Below, in pieces: positions 8,201-16,702 of a stretch of DNA of 30,713 bases. Location of the stretch: contig CAZEQD010000024.1 of assembly GCA_964514305.1 (NCBI GenBank), positions 1 through 30,713 of the forward strand, given 5' to 3'. The stretch is from CAZEQD01 sp964514305. Its GTDB lineage: Bacteria > Acidobacteriota > Aminicenantia > Aminicenantales > Aminicenantaceae. Every line of letters starts with the position of its first letter. Position 1 is the first letter of the stretch. The position numbers and the translations under genes were made by a program. The notes beneath the pieces were generated by a model, which was not told where the DNA came from, did not search any database, and was given only the letters and a program-made list of their open reading frames with translations.

Positions 8201-9114
8201 TGGTCGGAAGGCAGGTATTTTTTAATTTTGGCCAAAAGAATCTGGGGAGAAAGAGGCTTGGTAAGATAATCAGAGGCACCCTTTTTTAATGCCCGAAGGA
8301 TATCTGCATCCTGGGAGAGCGAGCTCAGGATGATAATTGGGATATTAGCTAACTCTTTATCAGTTTTTAATATTTCCAGAAGTTGAAAGCCATCCATAAC
8401 AGGCATCATTATGTCTAAGAGAATAAGATCAGGTTTTTCTTTTATAGCTTTTACTAAACCTTCTTCACCATTGAAGCCAAAGCTGACTGAATAGTTCTCT
8501 TTTATTAGAAAATATCCAATTAGTTTGATAACGATTGGATCGTCTTCAATAATCAAGATTTTTGGCGAATGGTTAGATTGGGAAATATTTGATTTGTAAT
8601 TATTTTTTTTGGTTAAAAAATGTAGTTTTATTTGCTGAGCTTCCTCTTTGGTATTTGAGTTATTTTTTGTTTCCAAGAGTTGGCTTATTATTTTAATCAT
8701 TTCTAATTCTCTGTCCAAATCCAGAATTTGCTCTTTTTTCTGGTTTTCATTTTTGGATAGATTTTTTTCTTTTTTTTGATTGCTTTTATTTATTTTCTTT
8801 TCAGAAGATTTCTTTAAATTTAAGCTTCTCTGAAGGCTGACCACTAACCGATTCAATTCTTTTATTGTTATCAATTCTTCCTTTAATAATTCTAATATAT
8901 TCTTCATTTTCGTTTTGAAATGATGGGAACGGTTGAGGTGATACTTAACCTCGTTTCTTATTCTCTCTATCATCTGGTAAGCTTCTTCTCGATTTAATAT
9001 TATCTTATTGTTTTGTTTATTTTCTTTTTCAACCTGAATTATTAGAGGTCTAAATTTGTCCTTTTGAGTAATTGTAGACTGAGAACTTTGTAGTATTTCT
9101 TTTTTCCTCAGCAT
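8197..9114 (-). CDS. Response regulator with N-terminal coiled coil and C-terminal receiver
   Basis: 305 residues. Residues 1-180 are very Lys/Asn/Glu-rich, with coiled-coil-like stretches (about 45-100 and 125-165) and no recognisable domain. Residues 185-303 are a complete CheY-like receiver with acidic pocket E190-D191-D192, phospho-acceptor D234 in LILLDIMMPVMDG, Ser264/Ser265 at the switch and K286 in LTKPL. There is no DNA-binding or enzymatic output, so it probably acts by protein contact on the HEAT protein or synthase. No histidine kinase lies in the window. It is the first gene of the operon. Its ATG is preceded by AGGGAA with almost no spacer, a poor ribosome site, so the start is less certain. 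The AT-rich low-complexity front half differs from its neighbours. Confidence 0.88.
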   Translation of the reverse strand: MLRKKEILQSSQSTITQKDKFRPLIIQVEKENKQNNKIILNREEAYQMIERIRNEVKYHLNRSHHFKTKMKNILELLKEELITIKELNRLVVSLQRSLNLKKSSEKKINKSNQKKEKNLSKNENQKKEQILDLDRELEMIKIISQLLETKNNSNTKEEAQQIKLHFLTKKNNYKSNISQSNHSPKILIIEDDPIVIKLIGYFLIKENYSVSFGFNGEEGLVKAIKEKPDLILLDIMMPVMDGFQLLEILKTDKELANIPIIILSSLSQDADILRALKKGASDYLTKPLSPQILLAKIKKYLPSDQ

Positions 9115-9249
9115 TTCCCTAATTTGTCTTTTTGTTTTATTTGATTATTAATTAATTCAATATTAAAAATCTATCCTCAGAAAAGGGGATTTAAAGGGGT
9201 GATTTTTAGTTTTCATTTTCATCCAAAAAGATGAGATCAGTTCACCTCT

Positions 9250-9288
9250 AAAAAATAGAATTTGTCCTAAAGTGGAGAGAAGGACAAA
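9250..9288 (-). terminator. Possible terminator of the ABC exporter operon
   Basis: On the minus strand TTTGTCCT and AGGACAAA (9281-9288 and 9261-9268) form an 8-bp stem with a 12-base loop, followed by TTCTA and six T. It lies about 30 bases beyond the last permease stop and before the response-regulator operon. The large loop and interrupted T-run keep this tentative. The rest of this 203-base gap is AT-rich with no clear promoter. Confidence 0.4.
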
Positions 9289-9317
9289 GCAAAAAAATAA
9301 AATTATTAACAGGTAAT

Positions 9318-10439
9318 TTATTCTAAGCGTTTTTTAAAACGAAGTGAACTGAAGAAGAGGGCTGCCAGACCGAAAGCAAATAGAGCCAGCACCTGTGGCC
9401 AGAGACTGGAAATATCATTGCCTTTAAGAAGAATGCCCCTGACCGCCTGACTAAAATATCTCAAAGGATTCAAAAGAGTAATATATTGAATGCTTTGAGG
9501 CATACTTTCGATCGGGGAGAAAATTCCAGAAAGAAGCATGGCTGGAAAAACAAAGAAGAAAGAACTCATCATTGCCTGTTGCTGGGTGCGGGATACAGTA
9601 GAGATGAAAATTCCCAAACTCAGGGTGGTCATAATGAATAAAAGGGAAACACCCCCCAGAAATAACAGACTTCCTCTTATAGGAAGATTAAAAATCAATT
9701 TTCCAGCCATAATGATGAGTGTAACATCAGCCAGGCCGATAAGGACAAAAGGAATTGTTTTGCCGAGGATAAGTTCCCATGGTTTTATGGGAGAGACAAT
9801 TAGCTGTTCAATAGTCCCCGACTCCCTTTCTTTAGTGATAGCCATCGAAGTTAAAAGCAGGGTGGTTATAAGCAATATCAGACAGATAACACCGGGGACC
9901 ATGTAGATAGAGCTTTTTAACTCAGGATTGAACCAGATGCGCGGACGAAGCTCGACTAAGCCAGCGATGTGGCTATTTTTTAAATTCCTGAGAATATTTT
10001 CTGAGTATTTGGCTGTGATTTGAGAAAGGTAATTAAGAATGATGGTTGTTGAATTGGCATCTGTCCCATCCAAAATAATTTGAAGAGAGCTCTGGCTATT
10101 GTTTTTTAAATTTTTTTCAAACTTAGCTGGAATAACCAGGGCTGCCTGAATTTTTCCTCTTTGAAGCAATTTATCCATGATTTTGTAGGTTTCTGGNNNN
10201 NNNNNNAATTTGAGATCAAAAAGATCTGTTTGGCTGAAAGAAGAGATGAAGTTTCTGCTAACAGGGGTTCGATCAAAATCGAGGACAGCTATTGGAGTAT
10301 GTTTAATATCTATAGTTACAGCGTATCCAAAAAGGATGAGCTGGATAATCGGGGCGGCGAAAATGGGAAAGAGCATTCTTTTGTCACGAAAGGTCTGGAT
10401 GAATTCTTTGCGAGCCAGATGAGCAATAACTCTTAACAT
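9318..10439 (-). CDS. ABC-2 type exporter permease (YbhR/YhhJ-like), with assembly gap
   Basis: About 373 residues. The N-terminus (ARKEFIQTFRDKRMLFPIFA) and first membrane span are followed by a periplasmic loop containing VLDFDRTPVSRNF and ILDGTDANSTTIILNYL. Then come SSIYMVPGVICLIL and about five more spans including ERESGTIEQLIVSPIKPWE and SGIFSPIESMPQSIQYITLL. These are hallmarks of ABC-2 permeases of the YbhS/YbhR group, which pair with HlyD-type adaptors to expel drugs or other hydrophobic compounds. Ten N bases at 10197-10206 interrupt residues 78-81. The frame happens to be kept, but the true length and residues there are unknown. The start lies only 2 bases after the preceding permease gene's stop. 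It is the last gene of the operon. Confidence 0.88.
   Translation of the reverse strand: MLRVIAHLARKEFIQTFRDKRMLFPIFAAPIIQLILFGYAVTIDIKHTPIAVLDFDRTPVSRNFISSFSQTDLFDLKXXXXPETYKIMDKLLQRGKIQAALVIPAKFEKNLKNNSQSSLQIILDGTDANSTTIILNYLSQITAKYSENILRNLKNSHIAGLVELRPRIWFNPELKSSIYMVPGVICLILLITTLLLTSMAITKERESGTIEQLIVSPIKPWELILGKTIPFVLIGLADVTLIIMAGKLIFNLPIRGSLLFLGGVSLLFIMTTLSLGIFISTVSRTQQQAMMSSFFFVFPAMLLSGIFSPIESMPQSIQYITLLNPLRYFSQAVRGILLKGNDISSLWPQVLALFAFGLAALFFSSLRFKKRLE
10197..10206. other. Assembly gap (10 N)
   Basis: Ten consecutive N bases lie inside the second ABC permease gene. A fixed run of ten usually marks a scaffold gap of unknown size. Aligning with the paralogous permease just upstream suggests that few or no bases may really be missing, but this cannot be settled here. 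Confidence 0.99.
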
Positions 10440-10441
10440 TT

Positions 10442-11578
10442 TTACTCCAGGGTTAACTTAAGTCTTTTAGTAGCAGCCAGGAGGAAGAATAAAGCAAAAA
10501 GTGCCAGAATTAGGAGTTGAGGCCAAAGAATAGCTATTCCGTTTCCTTTGAGAAAAATCCCCCTGAGAATGACCAGAAAATATTTAGCGGGCACCAGCCA
10601 GGTTACGTATTGAATAAGAGAAGGCATGCTGGAAACTGGAAAAATAAAGCCAGAAAGAAGAAAAGAAGGAAGCAGGGTAAAGATAATGGAAAACATGAAA
10701 GCCAGTTGCTGAGATCTGGAGACGGTGGAGACCAGAAGTCCTATTCCCAAGCCGCAGACAAGGAAGATGCCTGAAGCAAAGAAAAGAAGGATTAAGCTGC
10801 CCTTAAGAGGAACACTGAAAAGAATAGTTCCTACTAAAATGACCAATGTGATTTGGAGATAGCCAAGGAAGATGTAAGGTGCAACTTTACCAATGATAAT
10901 TTCTGGAGCTTTAGCAGGGGTGATAATCAATTGTTCCATGGTCCCGGTTTCCCATTCCCGGGCAATAGTCAGAGAGGTAAGCAGAGTAGTTAAAACCATC
11001 ATGACTACCGCAATTAAACCGGGGATGATGAAGTTAGCACTTTTTAATTCCGGGTTATACCAAATTCTTGGCTGAGGGAGAATGGGAGGAATTAATTCTG
11101 CGGCCAGAGGAGATTTCTCTTTTAGGTTTTCTTTCAGCTTTTTTATGGAGAAGGTTTGGATTAATCTTGATAAATAGCCAATGGCCACTTGAGCCGTGTT
11201 ATTGTCGCTGCCATCAATTAGAAGCTGAAGAGCAGGTTTTTCGCCTTGAGCCAGGCGACGCGAAAAATGTGGAGGGAAAGCTAGGATTAACTTAACTTTT
11301 CCTTCTTCCAGTAGAGGTTCAAGTTGGGCATAATTATGCCTGATAAAACGGATACTGAAATAATCGCTGGCCCTTAAGCTGGAGATTAAGTCGCGGCTAA
11401 GAGGAGTTCTGTCCTGATCAACGATTCCGATAGGCAGGTGATGAATGTCAAAAGTTATAGCGAAACCGAAAAGAATAAGAAGAACAACAGGTAAAATCAG
11501 AGCCAAATAAAGACTGCGGGGGTCCCTAATGATATGTAGCACTTCTTTTTTCGTCAGGGTTAAAATTCTTTTTTTCAT
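10442..11578 (-). CDS. ABC-2 type exporter permease (YbhS-like)
   Basis: 378 residues, paralogous to the next gene. It shows the N-terminal TKKEVLHIIRDPRSLYLALI, a first span, the periplasmic loop with GIVDQDRTPLSRDLISSL and LIDGSDNNTAQVAIGYL, then PELKSANFIIPGLIAVVMM, REWETGTMEQLIITPAKAPE and LSGFIFPVSSMPSLIQYVTW. These define the ABC-2 membrane component with six spans and a large extracytoplasmic domain. The start ATG overlaps the stop of the upstream ATPase gene by 4 bases (11575-11578), implying translational coupling. It presumably forms a heterodimer with the permease at 9318-10439 beneath the two ATPases. Confidence 0.92.
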   Translation of the reverse strand: MKKRILTLTKKEVLHIIRDPRSLYLALILPVVLLILFGFAITFDIHHLPIGIVDQDRTPLSRDLISSLRASDYFSIRFIRHNYAQLEPLLEEGKVKLILAFPPHFSRRLAQGEKPALQLLIDGSDNNTAQVAIGYLSRLIQTFSIKKLKENLKEKSPLAAELIPPILPQPRIWYNPELKSANFIIPGLIAVVMMVLTTLLTSLTIAREWETGTMEQLIITPAKAPEIIIGKVAPYIFLGYLQITLVILVGTILFSVPLKGSLILLFFASGIFLVCGLGIGLLVSTVSRSQQLAFMFSIIFTLLPSFLLSGFIFPVSSMPSLIQYVTWLVPAKYFLVILRGIFLKGNGIAILWPQLLILALFALFFLLAATKRLKLTLE

Positions 11579-12315
11579 TGTCGGGCAGACCTCTCGATAG
11601 CAGCCATAAAAACTTCTTCTAAAGTGGCTTCTTGGCGATGGACGTATTCTTGTTTAAGGGCTGGAGGTGGGCCACAGGCAATTATTTTTCCTGAGTGAAT
11701 AATGGCCAAGCGGTGGCAGCGCTCAACTTCATCCATGTAATGAGAAGTAACAAAGATGGTTGTTCCATCTTCGGAAAGGTGGTTTATTAAATGCCAAAAA
11801 TCACGGCGGGAATGAGGATCAACACTAGAAGTCGGTTCATCCAGGAAGAGTATTTTGGGTTGGTGGAGAATAGCGCAGCCCAGGGCGAGACGTTGCTTCC
11901 ACCCTCCGGAGAGATTTCTGGTTAAGGAGTGCTCTCTTCCTTGGAGGCCGGCCATGGCCAGCACCCACTTTTTGCGCTCTTTTTTAACGGCTAAGGGGAG
12001 GCGGTGGATCCCTCCGTAAAAATCTATGTTTTCCTCTACGGTCAAATCTTGATAAAGAGTAAATTTCTGAGACATGTAGCCAATTATCTTTTTTATCTCT
12101 TCTGGCTGAGTCACTAGGTTGTAGCCCCCTACCCAGCCGCTACCAGATGTAGGTCTAAGGATGGCGCACAGCATGCGGATGGTGGTTGATTTTCCTGCTC
12201 CATTAGGCCCAAGAAAACCAAAAATTTCTCCTTTTTCTATAGTAAAACTGACATGGTCAACAGCCGTAAAATCCCCAAATTTTTTTGTAAGATTTTTAAC
12301 TTCAATAGCCAGCAT
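11575..12315 (-). CDS. ABC transporter ATPase (canonical nucleotide-binding domain)
   Basis: 246 residues with the full ATPase set: Walker A GPNGAGKST at 36-44, signature LSGGWKQ at 135-141, Walker B ILFLDEP at 155-161 with E160, D-loop SVDP, and switch histidine H192 in TSHYMDE. LSGGWKQR is typical of exporters of the YbhF/YhiH type. It should power the ABC-2 permease pair. It starts 6 bases after the other ATPase gene, with little ribosome-site signal (AAAGAAAA), and overlaps the permease gene by 4 bases, so coupled translation is likely. Confidence 0.94.
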   Translation of the reverse strand: MLAIEVKNLTKKFGDFTAVDHVSFTIEKGEIFGFLGPNGAGKSTTIRMLCAILRPTSGSGWVGGYNLVTQPEEIKKIIGYMSQKFTLYQDLTVEENIDFYGGIHRLPLAVKKERKKWVLAMAGLQGREHSLTRNLSGGWKQRLALGCAILHQPKILFLDEPTSSVDPHSRRDFWHLINHLSEDGTTIFVTSHYMDEVERCHRLAIIHSGKIIACGPPPALKQEYVHRQEATLEEVFMAAIERSARQ

Positions 12316-12321
12316 TTTTCT

Positions 12322-13272
12322 TTAAAGAGGGGGAACAGTCTCCCTTCTTTCTTTTTCTACCAAAGAAAAGAAGACGTCTTCAAAAGAAGGTTTTATTCTC
12401 TTTAAACTTTTAATCTGAATGTTTTTCTTTTTTAGATAAGCTTCAGTAGTTTTTTCGCCTTCTGCTCCAGCCTCAAAGATCAGATGGAAGCTCTCACCCA
12501 GGGCGTAGATATTTTTTAACCCAGGGATTTCTTTTAGAACTTTTCTGAGTCGAATATCCTGGATTCTGAGCTCTAGTATTTCATCTTTTGTCTCTTCGAT
12601 CAGTTTTTGAGGGGGCTTAAACCGTAAAATCCGTCCTTCATAGATTAGCCCTACTTTGTGGCATTTATAAGATTCATCCATATAGGGAGTAGTGATAATA
12701 ATAGTTACTCCTTGGCAATTAAGATAGACAAGAAGCTGCCAGAGTTCCTGTCTGGAGATGGGATCCACTCCTGTTGTTGGTTCATCAAGGAGGAGAATCC
12801 GGGGAGTGTGAAACAGATTACAAGCCAGGGCCAGTTTTTTCTGCATTCCTCCTGATAGATTCCTGGCCAAGCGATTGACGAAAGGTGCTAATCCGGAAAA
12901 ATTCAGAAGTTCCTCTTTTTTAGCCTTGAATTTTTGCTGGGGGAGACCGTAGAGATCAGCAAAGAATTTTAGATTCTCAGCCACGGTCAAATCTCCGTAG
13001 AGGCTGAATTGTTGAGGCATGTAGCCTAATTTTTCTTTGGCTTTCTGAGGTTTTTTGGAGATCTCAATACCTTCTAATAGAATAGAGCCGGAGGCGGGCT
13101 GATAGAGACCGCAAAGAAGGCGAAGGAGAGTTGTTTTACCGGCTCCATCGGGGCCAATAATGCCTATGATTTCTCCTTTTTCTATGTTTAAGGTGATGCC
13201 GGCTATAGCGGTTATACCGTTAAATTTTTTGGTCAGATTTTTTATTTGGAAGGCATAAACATTATTTGTCAT
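12322..13272 (-). CDS. ABC transporter ATPase with altered H-loop (YbhF-like first half)
   Basis: 316 residues. Walker A GPDGAGKTT is at 40-48, signature LSGGMQKK at 139-146 and Walker B ILLLDEPTTGVDP from 159. The switch region reads ITTPYMDE, with proline 196 where the catalytic histidine normally stands. In YbhF/YhiH-type exporters two such domains are fused and one is often non-canonical; here they are separate genes. A C-terminal extension (about 230-316, ending KRIKPSFEDVFFSLV) resembles the DUF4162-type tail of exporter ATPases. No strong ribosome site precedes the ATG; AGGGA lies about 15 bases upstream. It follows the adaptor gene by 51 bases in the same operon. Confidence 0.92.
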   Translation of the reverse strand: MTNNVYAFQIKNLTKKFNGITAIAGITLNIEKGEIIGIIGPDGAGKTTLLRLLCGLYQPASGSILLEGIEISKKPQKAKEKLGYMPQQFSLYGDLTVAENLKFFADLYGLPQQKFKAKKEELLNFSGLAPFVNRLARNLSGGMQKKLALACNLFHTPRILLLDEPTTGVDPISRQELWQLLVYLNCQGVTIIITTPYMDESYKCHKVGLIYEGRILRFKPPQKLIEETKDEILELRIQDIRLRKVLKEIPGLKNIYALGESFHLIFEAGAEGEKTTEAYLKKKNIQIKSLKRIKPSFEDVFFSLVEKERRETVPPL

Positions 13273-13323
13273 TGGGTATTTGATGAATCCCTGGCATTAA
13301 CTGGTTCCGCCTGCGCTCAGGAC

Positions 13324-14316
13324 TTATTTTTTATTTCTAAGCCAGATTATTACATCCACCGGCATGCCAGGTTTGAGCAACCTTTGTTTATTATCAAGAT
13401 AAGATTTAATCATAAAGACAAGTTTTAGACGTTCCTCTTTAGTCTGAATATTTTTAGGAGCAAATTCAGCCTCATCAGCAATATAATCCACTTTTCCTTT
13501 GAAGATTTTATCTGGATAAGAATCGCAGCTGACTTCGACTGTATTTCCCATAATTATTTGGCCTATATATTTTTCAGGGATATAAGCCTTAACATAAGTT
13601 CTGTCCAAATCTATGAGGGTAAAAAGAAGGCTGCCTGGAATAGCCAGCTCCCCGACCTCTACATGTCTTACTTCCAGGAATCCGCTGGAAGGAGCCTTGA
13701 CCTTGGTGTCTTCAATTTGCCTCATGATGAGTTGCTCTTGGGCCTTGAGGTTGTTTATTTCAGCATCCACCATTTCAATTTCTTCCTTTTCTCGTCCCCG
13801 CAAGGCTAACTGATAATTTTCAGTTGCATTTTGGTATTTCTCCCGGGCGGCTTTTAATTTTAAATCAGCCTCTTCTTTCTGGACTTCTGAAACGGCTCCT
13901 TGTTCGAAGAGCCTGCTGGTACGTTCTTGATTTTTTTGGGCTAAAGCCAGCTCCTTCTTGGCTATTTCTAATTTGTTCCGAGCCATAGCGATTATTTCCT
14001 GCTTGGTTCCTTTTTTAAAAAGTCTTAGCTTGTATTCAGCTCCTTGAAGAGCAGCCTCGATCTGTTTGAGTTTTAGTTCTAATTTCTGATCATCAATCAG
14101 ACAAAGGAAGTCACCTTTTTTAATCTGCTGACCTTCTTTGACCAAAATTTCTTTAATTTGGCCTTGTACCTGGGAACGAACCTCTGTTTCGATGGCTTCG
14201 ATAAGGCCTGAAACTTCAATTATCCCTGGTAGAGGTGAATTACTCTGGCAGCTAAAAAAAAGGAGCTGGCTGCCAATAAGGAAAAGGATTAATCGGAATC
14301 TCTGATTAGCCTTCAT
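13324..14316 (-). CDS. HlyD-type membrane fusion protein, probable lipoprotein (YbhG-like)
   Basis: 330 residues. The N-terminus has a basic start, a hydrophobic stretch and LFFSC with C23 as a likely, though imperfect, lipobox cysteine. Next are the first half of a lipoyl/barrel-sandwich domain (EVRSQVQGQIKEILVKEGQQ), a long helical hairpin (about 80-195, rich in K/E/A/Q) and the second half (KAPSSGFLEVRHVEVGE). A beta-barrel segment with YIPEKYIGQIIMGNTVEVSC follows. Such adaptors link an inner-membrane exporter to an outer-membrane channel; no TolC-type gene is in the window. It is the first gene of the exporter operon, with AGGGTAATAAG just before the ATG and a good promoter candidate upstream. 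Confidence 0.9.
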   Translation of the reverse strand: MKANQRFRLILFLIGSQLLFFSCQSNSPLPGIIEVSGLIEAIETEVRSQVQGQIKEILVKEGQQIKKGDFLCLIDDQKLELKLKQIEAALQGAEYKLRLFKKGTKQEIIAMARNKLEIAKKELALAQKNQERTSRLFEQGAVSEVQKEEADLKLKAAREKYQNATENYQLALRGREKEEIEMVDAEINNLKAQEQLIMRQIEDTKVKAPSSGFLEVRHVEVGELAIPGSLLFTLIDLDRTYVKAYIPEKYIGQIIMGNTVEVSCDSYPDKIFKGKVDYIADEAEFAPKNIQTKEERLKLVFMIKSYLDNKQRLLKPGMPVDVIIWLRNKK

Positions 14317-14334
14317 CTTATTACCCTGGTTTAC

Positions 14335-14364
14335 AGCATAAGCTTAATGTTCTTGCTTTGACAA
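14335..14364 (-). promoter_or_regulatory. Candidate promoter of the exporter operon
   Basis: On the minus strand TTGTCA (14364-14359) and TATGCT (14340-14335) are 18 bases apart, close to the sigma70 consensus. A start about 7 bases downstream would leave a short leader carrying the AGGG ribosome site before the ATG at 14316. Predicted by eye. Confidence 0.4.
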
Positions 14365-14630
14365 GTTCCATCATAGCAAATTCGTCTTCAAAAATAAAAA
14401 TCTTTTGATATACCGCAACCAAACAGCTTTTTATTCCGTATTAATAATACTGGAGACAGACAAGTTGATTTTGACCTGCAAATTTCTTAAAATAAGCGTC
14501 CATATCTAATCTCCAGGCTTAATTAATTTCTATTTCTATAAATATAAACCGAGATAGCATTGATAAAAATTACTTAAAAGCAGTATCGCCTGCTGCTTTT
14601 AGCCTTAAGATTTTAAAGAAATTATTTTTT
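14365..14630. other. AT-rich divergent intergenic region with a hairpin
   Basis: No gene is visible between the exporter promoter and the DUF5916 remnant. AAAAGCAG (14576-14583) and CTGCTTTT (14593-14600) form an 8-bp hairpin with a 9-base loop. The reading frame of the DUF5916 remnant stays open back to 14523 and encodes a plausible signal-peptide start (LKILKKLFFL) across this hairpin's right arm, but contains no ATG, GTG or TTG before 14631. Confidence 0.5.
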
Positions 14631-16285
14631 TTGACAATAATTATTTTTTGTCTCAGCGGTCTGGGACAAAAATTACTTCAGGGCGAGGAAACAATCTCCA
14701 AAAATTTTTCTTTCCAGTCTAATCAAAAACAAACCAAACCGCTTTCCAAGGCCAAACATTTCACCATAAAACCTGCTACTTCTGCCATAAAGATTGATGG
14801 CTTCCTTAATGAACAGGCCTGGTCAGAAGCAACTCTGATTAAGCTTCCCTATGAATGGATGCCGGGCGATAACATCCCTGCTCTGGTTGATACAGATTGT
14901 CTGGTTACTTTTGATAAAAACTTTCTTTATATTGGTTTCCGTTGCTATGACCCTAATCCTTCTCAGATAAGAGCCCACCTAATGGATAGAGATGCCACAG
15001 ATACCCTAATTCAGGATGACCATGTAGTTATTCTTATCGATCCTTTTAATGATGAGAGACGGGGCTTTCAGTTTAGAGTTAATCCTCTCGGTGTTCAGGC
15101 CGATGCCAATTTTAGCGAGATGGAGGGTTATGAAGATTTCTCCTGGGATGCTATCTGGAAATCGGCCGGGGAAATTACTGATTGGGGCTATTCAGTGGAA
15201 ATAGCCATTCCTTTTAACCAGCTCCGTTTTCCCCGTACTTCTGGAGTTCAAACCTGGGGTTTTTCGGCTGAGCGTTCTTACCCCCGCAGTGTCCGTCATC
15301 GCTTGATTTCTCATAAAAGACGACGAAATATTGCCTGTATACTCTGTCAGATGAATAAAGTTTCGGGATTTCAGGGGATATCTCCAGGGTACAATCTGGA
15401 ATTTGATCCAACTTTAACCTCTGTCCGGACCGATAGAAGAGAGCAGTTTCCCCCGGGATCAATGGAAGCCGGCAAGATTAAGCCCGAACCGGGCCTAACT
15501 GCCCGCTGGGGGGGTAACTCCTAATATTATTTTAAACGCTACTCTCAACCCTGATTTTTCTCAGGTTGAAGCAGATGTGGCTCAGTTAGAGGTAAATACA
15601 AGGTTTGCCCTTAGATACCCTGAAAAACGTCCCTTTTTTCTGGAAGGAGCTGATTTTTTTCTGACACCACTGGAGGCAGTCTTTACCAGGACTGTAGCTG
15701 ATCCTGCTGGCGGCCTTAAGTTGACCGGTAAAATAGGTAAGAATGCCGTCGGTTTTTTTGGTGCCTATGATCGCTTGAACAATCTGCTTTTCCCTTCTAA
15801 TCAAGGCTCCCTCTCCACATCTCTGGAGCAGGATGTATCCAGTGGAGTTTTTCGCTACAGAAGAGATGTCGGCCGCCGCTCAACTCTTGGCTTCCTTTAT
15901 GCTGGCCGTTTGGCTGAGCTGGGGCTAGGGCGACATGTTAATATTAATTTGCAACATGCCTTTCAGATGCTGGCTCTTAAAGGAAAGAAAATTTTTGCGG
16001 CCAATCTAAGCCAGATACGCCTTGTTTATAATTTTAATATCCGTACCTTTGTCCGGGGCTATAGTCCAGTATCTAGATGTTTTGCGTGATCCTGAGCTTT
16101 ATCTTTTTCCCATAAGTAAAAAAACACAGACTATTTTCACCCAGCTTCTTTTCTCTTATAAAATTAATCCGCAGACAGTTCTTTTCCTTGGCTATTCCGA
16201 TAATTATCTGGGAATGACCGGGATTGATGTTACTCAGACAGACAGGACTTTTTTTGTTAAGCTGGGTTACGCCTGGACCAGATGA
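14631..16285 (+). pseudogene. Decayed DUF5916 outer-membrane protein gene (CBM9-like domain plus barrel)
   Basis: The first segment (to 15524) encodes a signal-like start and a carbohydrate-binding family 9-like domain: IDGFLNEQAWSEAT, then DDHVVILIDPFNDERRGFQF and WDAIWKSAGEITDWGYSVEI. The frame then shifts by one base at a run of seven G (about 15508-15514); with six G it would read on as RWGVTPNIILNATLNPDFSQ. The second segment (to about 16075) includes RYPEKRPFFLEGADFF, typical of DUF5916. A second +1 shift near 16055 leads to QYLDVLRDPELYLFP and the family's terminal strand FFVKLGYAWTR. About 200 residues seem missing between YAGRLAEL and GLGRHVNINL. The only start is a TTG inside the signal peptide. 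Sequencing error could explain one shift but not the deletion. Confidence 0.8.
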
Positions 16286-16509
16286 GTGAGGAGTAAAGAG
16301 TAAGGAGTGAGGTGTAAACTGTAGGGTCAATTGTACTGATACAGTAAACGGTGAGGAGTTAGGAGTAAAGTGTAGGATCCGCTGTCTCCAGCAGGCCGTT
16401 TATTTATTATATAGCGGACCGGTCGGAAATCGTTCCCTACATACTTTAAACCTTAAACTTTAAACTATTCTTCTTCAACCTTAAACCTTCAACTTTAAAC
16501 TGAAACTAT
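16286..16509. repeat. Low-complexity intergenic repeats flanking a palindromic doublet
   Basis: Short imperfect tandem units rich in GAGGAGTAAAG/GAGTGAGG run from about 16286 to 16370. After the palindromic doublet come units of CTTTAAAC/CCTTAAAC from about 16441 to 16503. They start immediately after the end of the decayed DUF5916 gene. No coding sequence is credible here. They look like simple-sequence decay or spacer repeats. Confidence 0.6.
16372..16440. repeat. Convergent pair of REP-like palindromes (BIME-like doublet)
   Basis: The left unit on the plus strand begins GTAGGATCCGCTGTCTCCAG (16372 on) and ends near GGCCG. The right unit reads on the minus strand from 16440 as GTAGGGAACGATTTCC and ends GGTCCG. 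The two heads point outward with an AT-rich spacer between. The arrangement resembles a doublet of repetitive extragenic palindromes; related single copies are at 2493-2517, 16626-16643 and 21148-21174. Confidence 0.5.
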
Positions 16510-16625
16510 CCTGCCTGAAAAATTTTTCTAGAAATCTTTAAATTGCAGGCAACCTTTTTACTTTAAGAAGCATCTTTATTGAATGAAAGGATATGATGAA
16601 ATGCCTTGCTTGAGCTTGAATTTGA

Positions 16626-16643
16626 GGCTTCGTCCCCGAAGCC
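16626..16643 (+). repeat. REP-like palindrome with TCCC loop upstream of the sigma gene
   Basis: GGCTTCG (16626-16632) and CGAAGCC (16637-16643) form a perfect 7-bp stem around TCCC, the same loop as the element at 21148. It lies inside an in-frame 5' extension of the sigma gene that begins at 16583. This argues that the extension is not translated. Confidence 0.5.
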
Positions 16644-16702
16644 GGCATGGTCTAATAAGCATTCAGTGTGTTACAATGAGCCTGCCCGCAGAAGAGGAGA
16701 GG

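Noticed and set aside
9538..9906. 122-residue plus-strand frame inside the ABC permease
   Set aside because: It is antisense to a well-supported ABC-2 permease and shows no domain.
15508..15514. Functional phase-variable G-tract in the DUF5916 gene
   Set aside because: A second frameshift and a large internal deletion mean that restoring this tract would not yield a full protein.
16286..16509. Possible CRISPR or iteron array
   Set aside because: The units are short, degenerate and without regular spacers; they look like simple-sequence repeats around a palindromic doublet.
16583..16702. In-frame N-terminal extension of the first ECF sigma gene
   Set aside because: It includes a 7-bp palindrome and no sigma-like residues; GAGGAGAGG directly before ATG 16703 marks the start.
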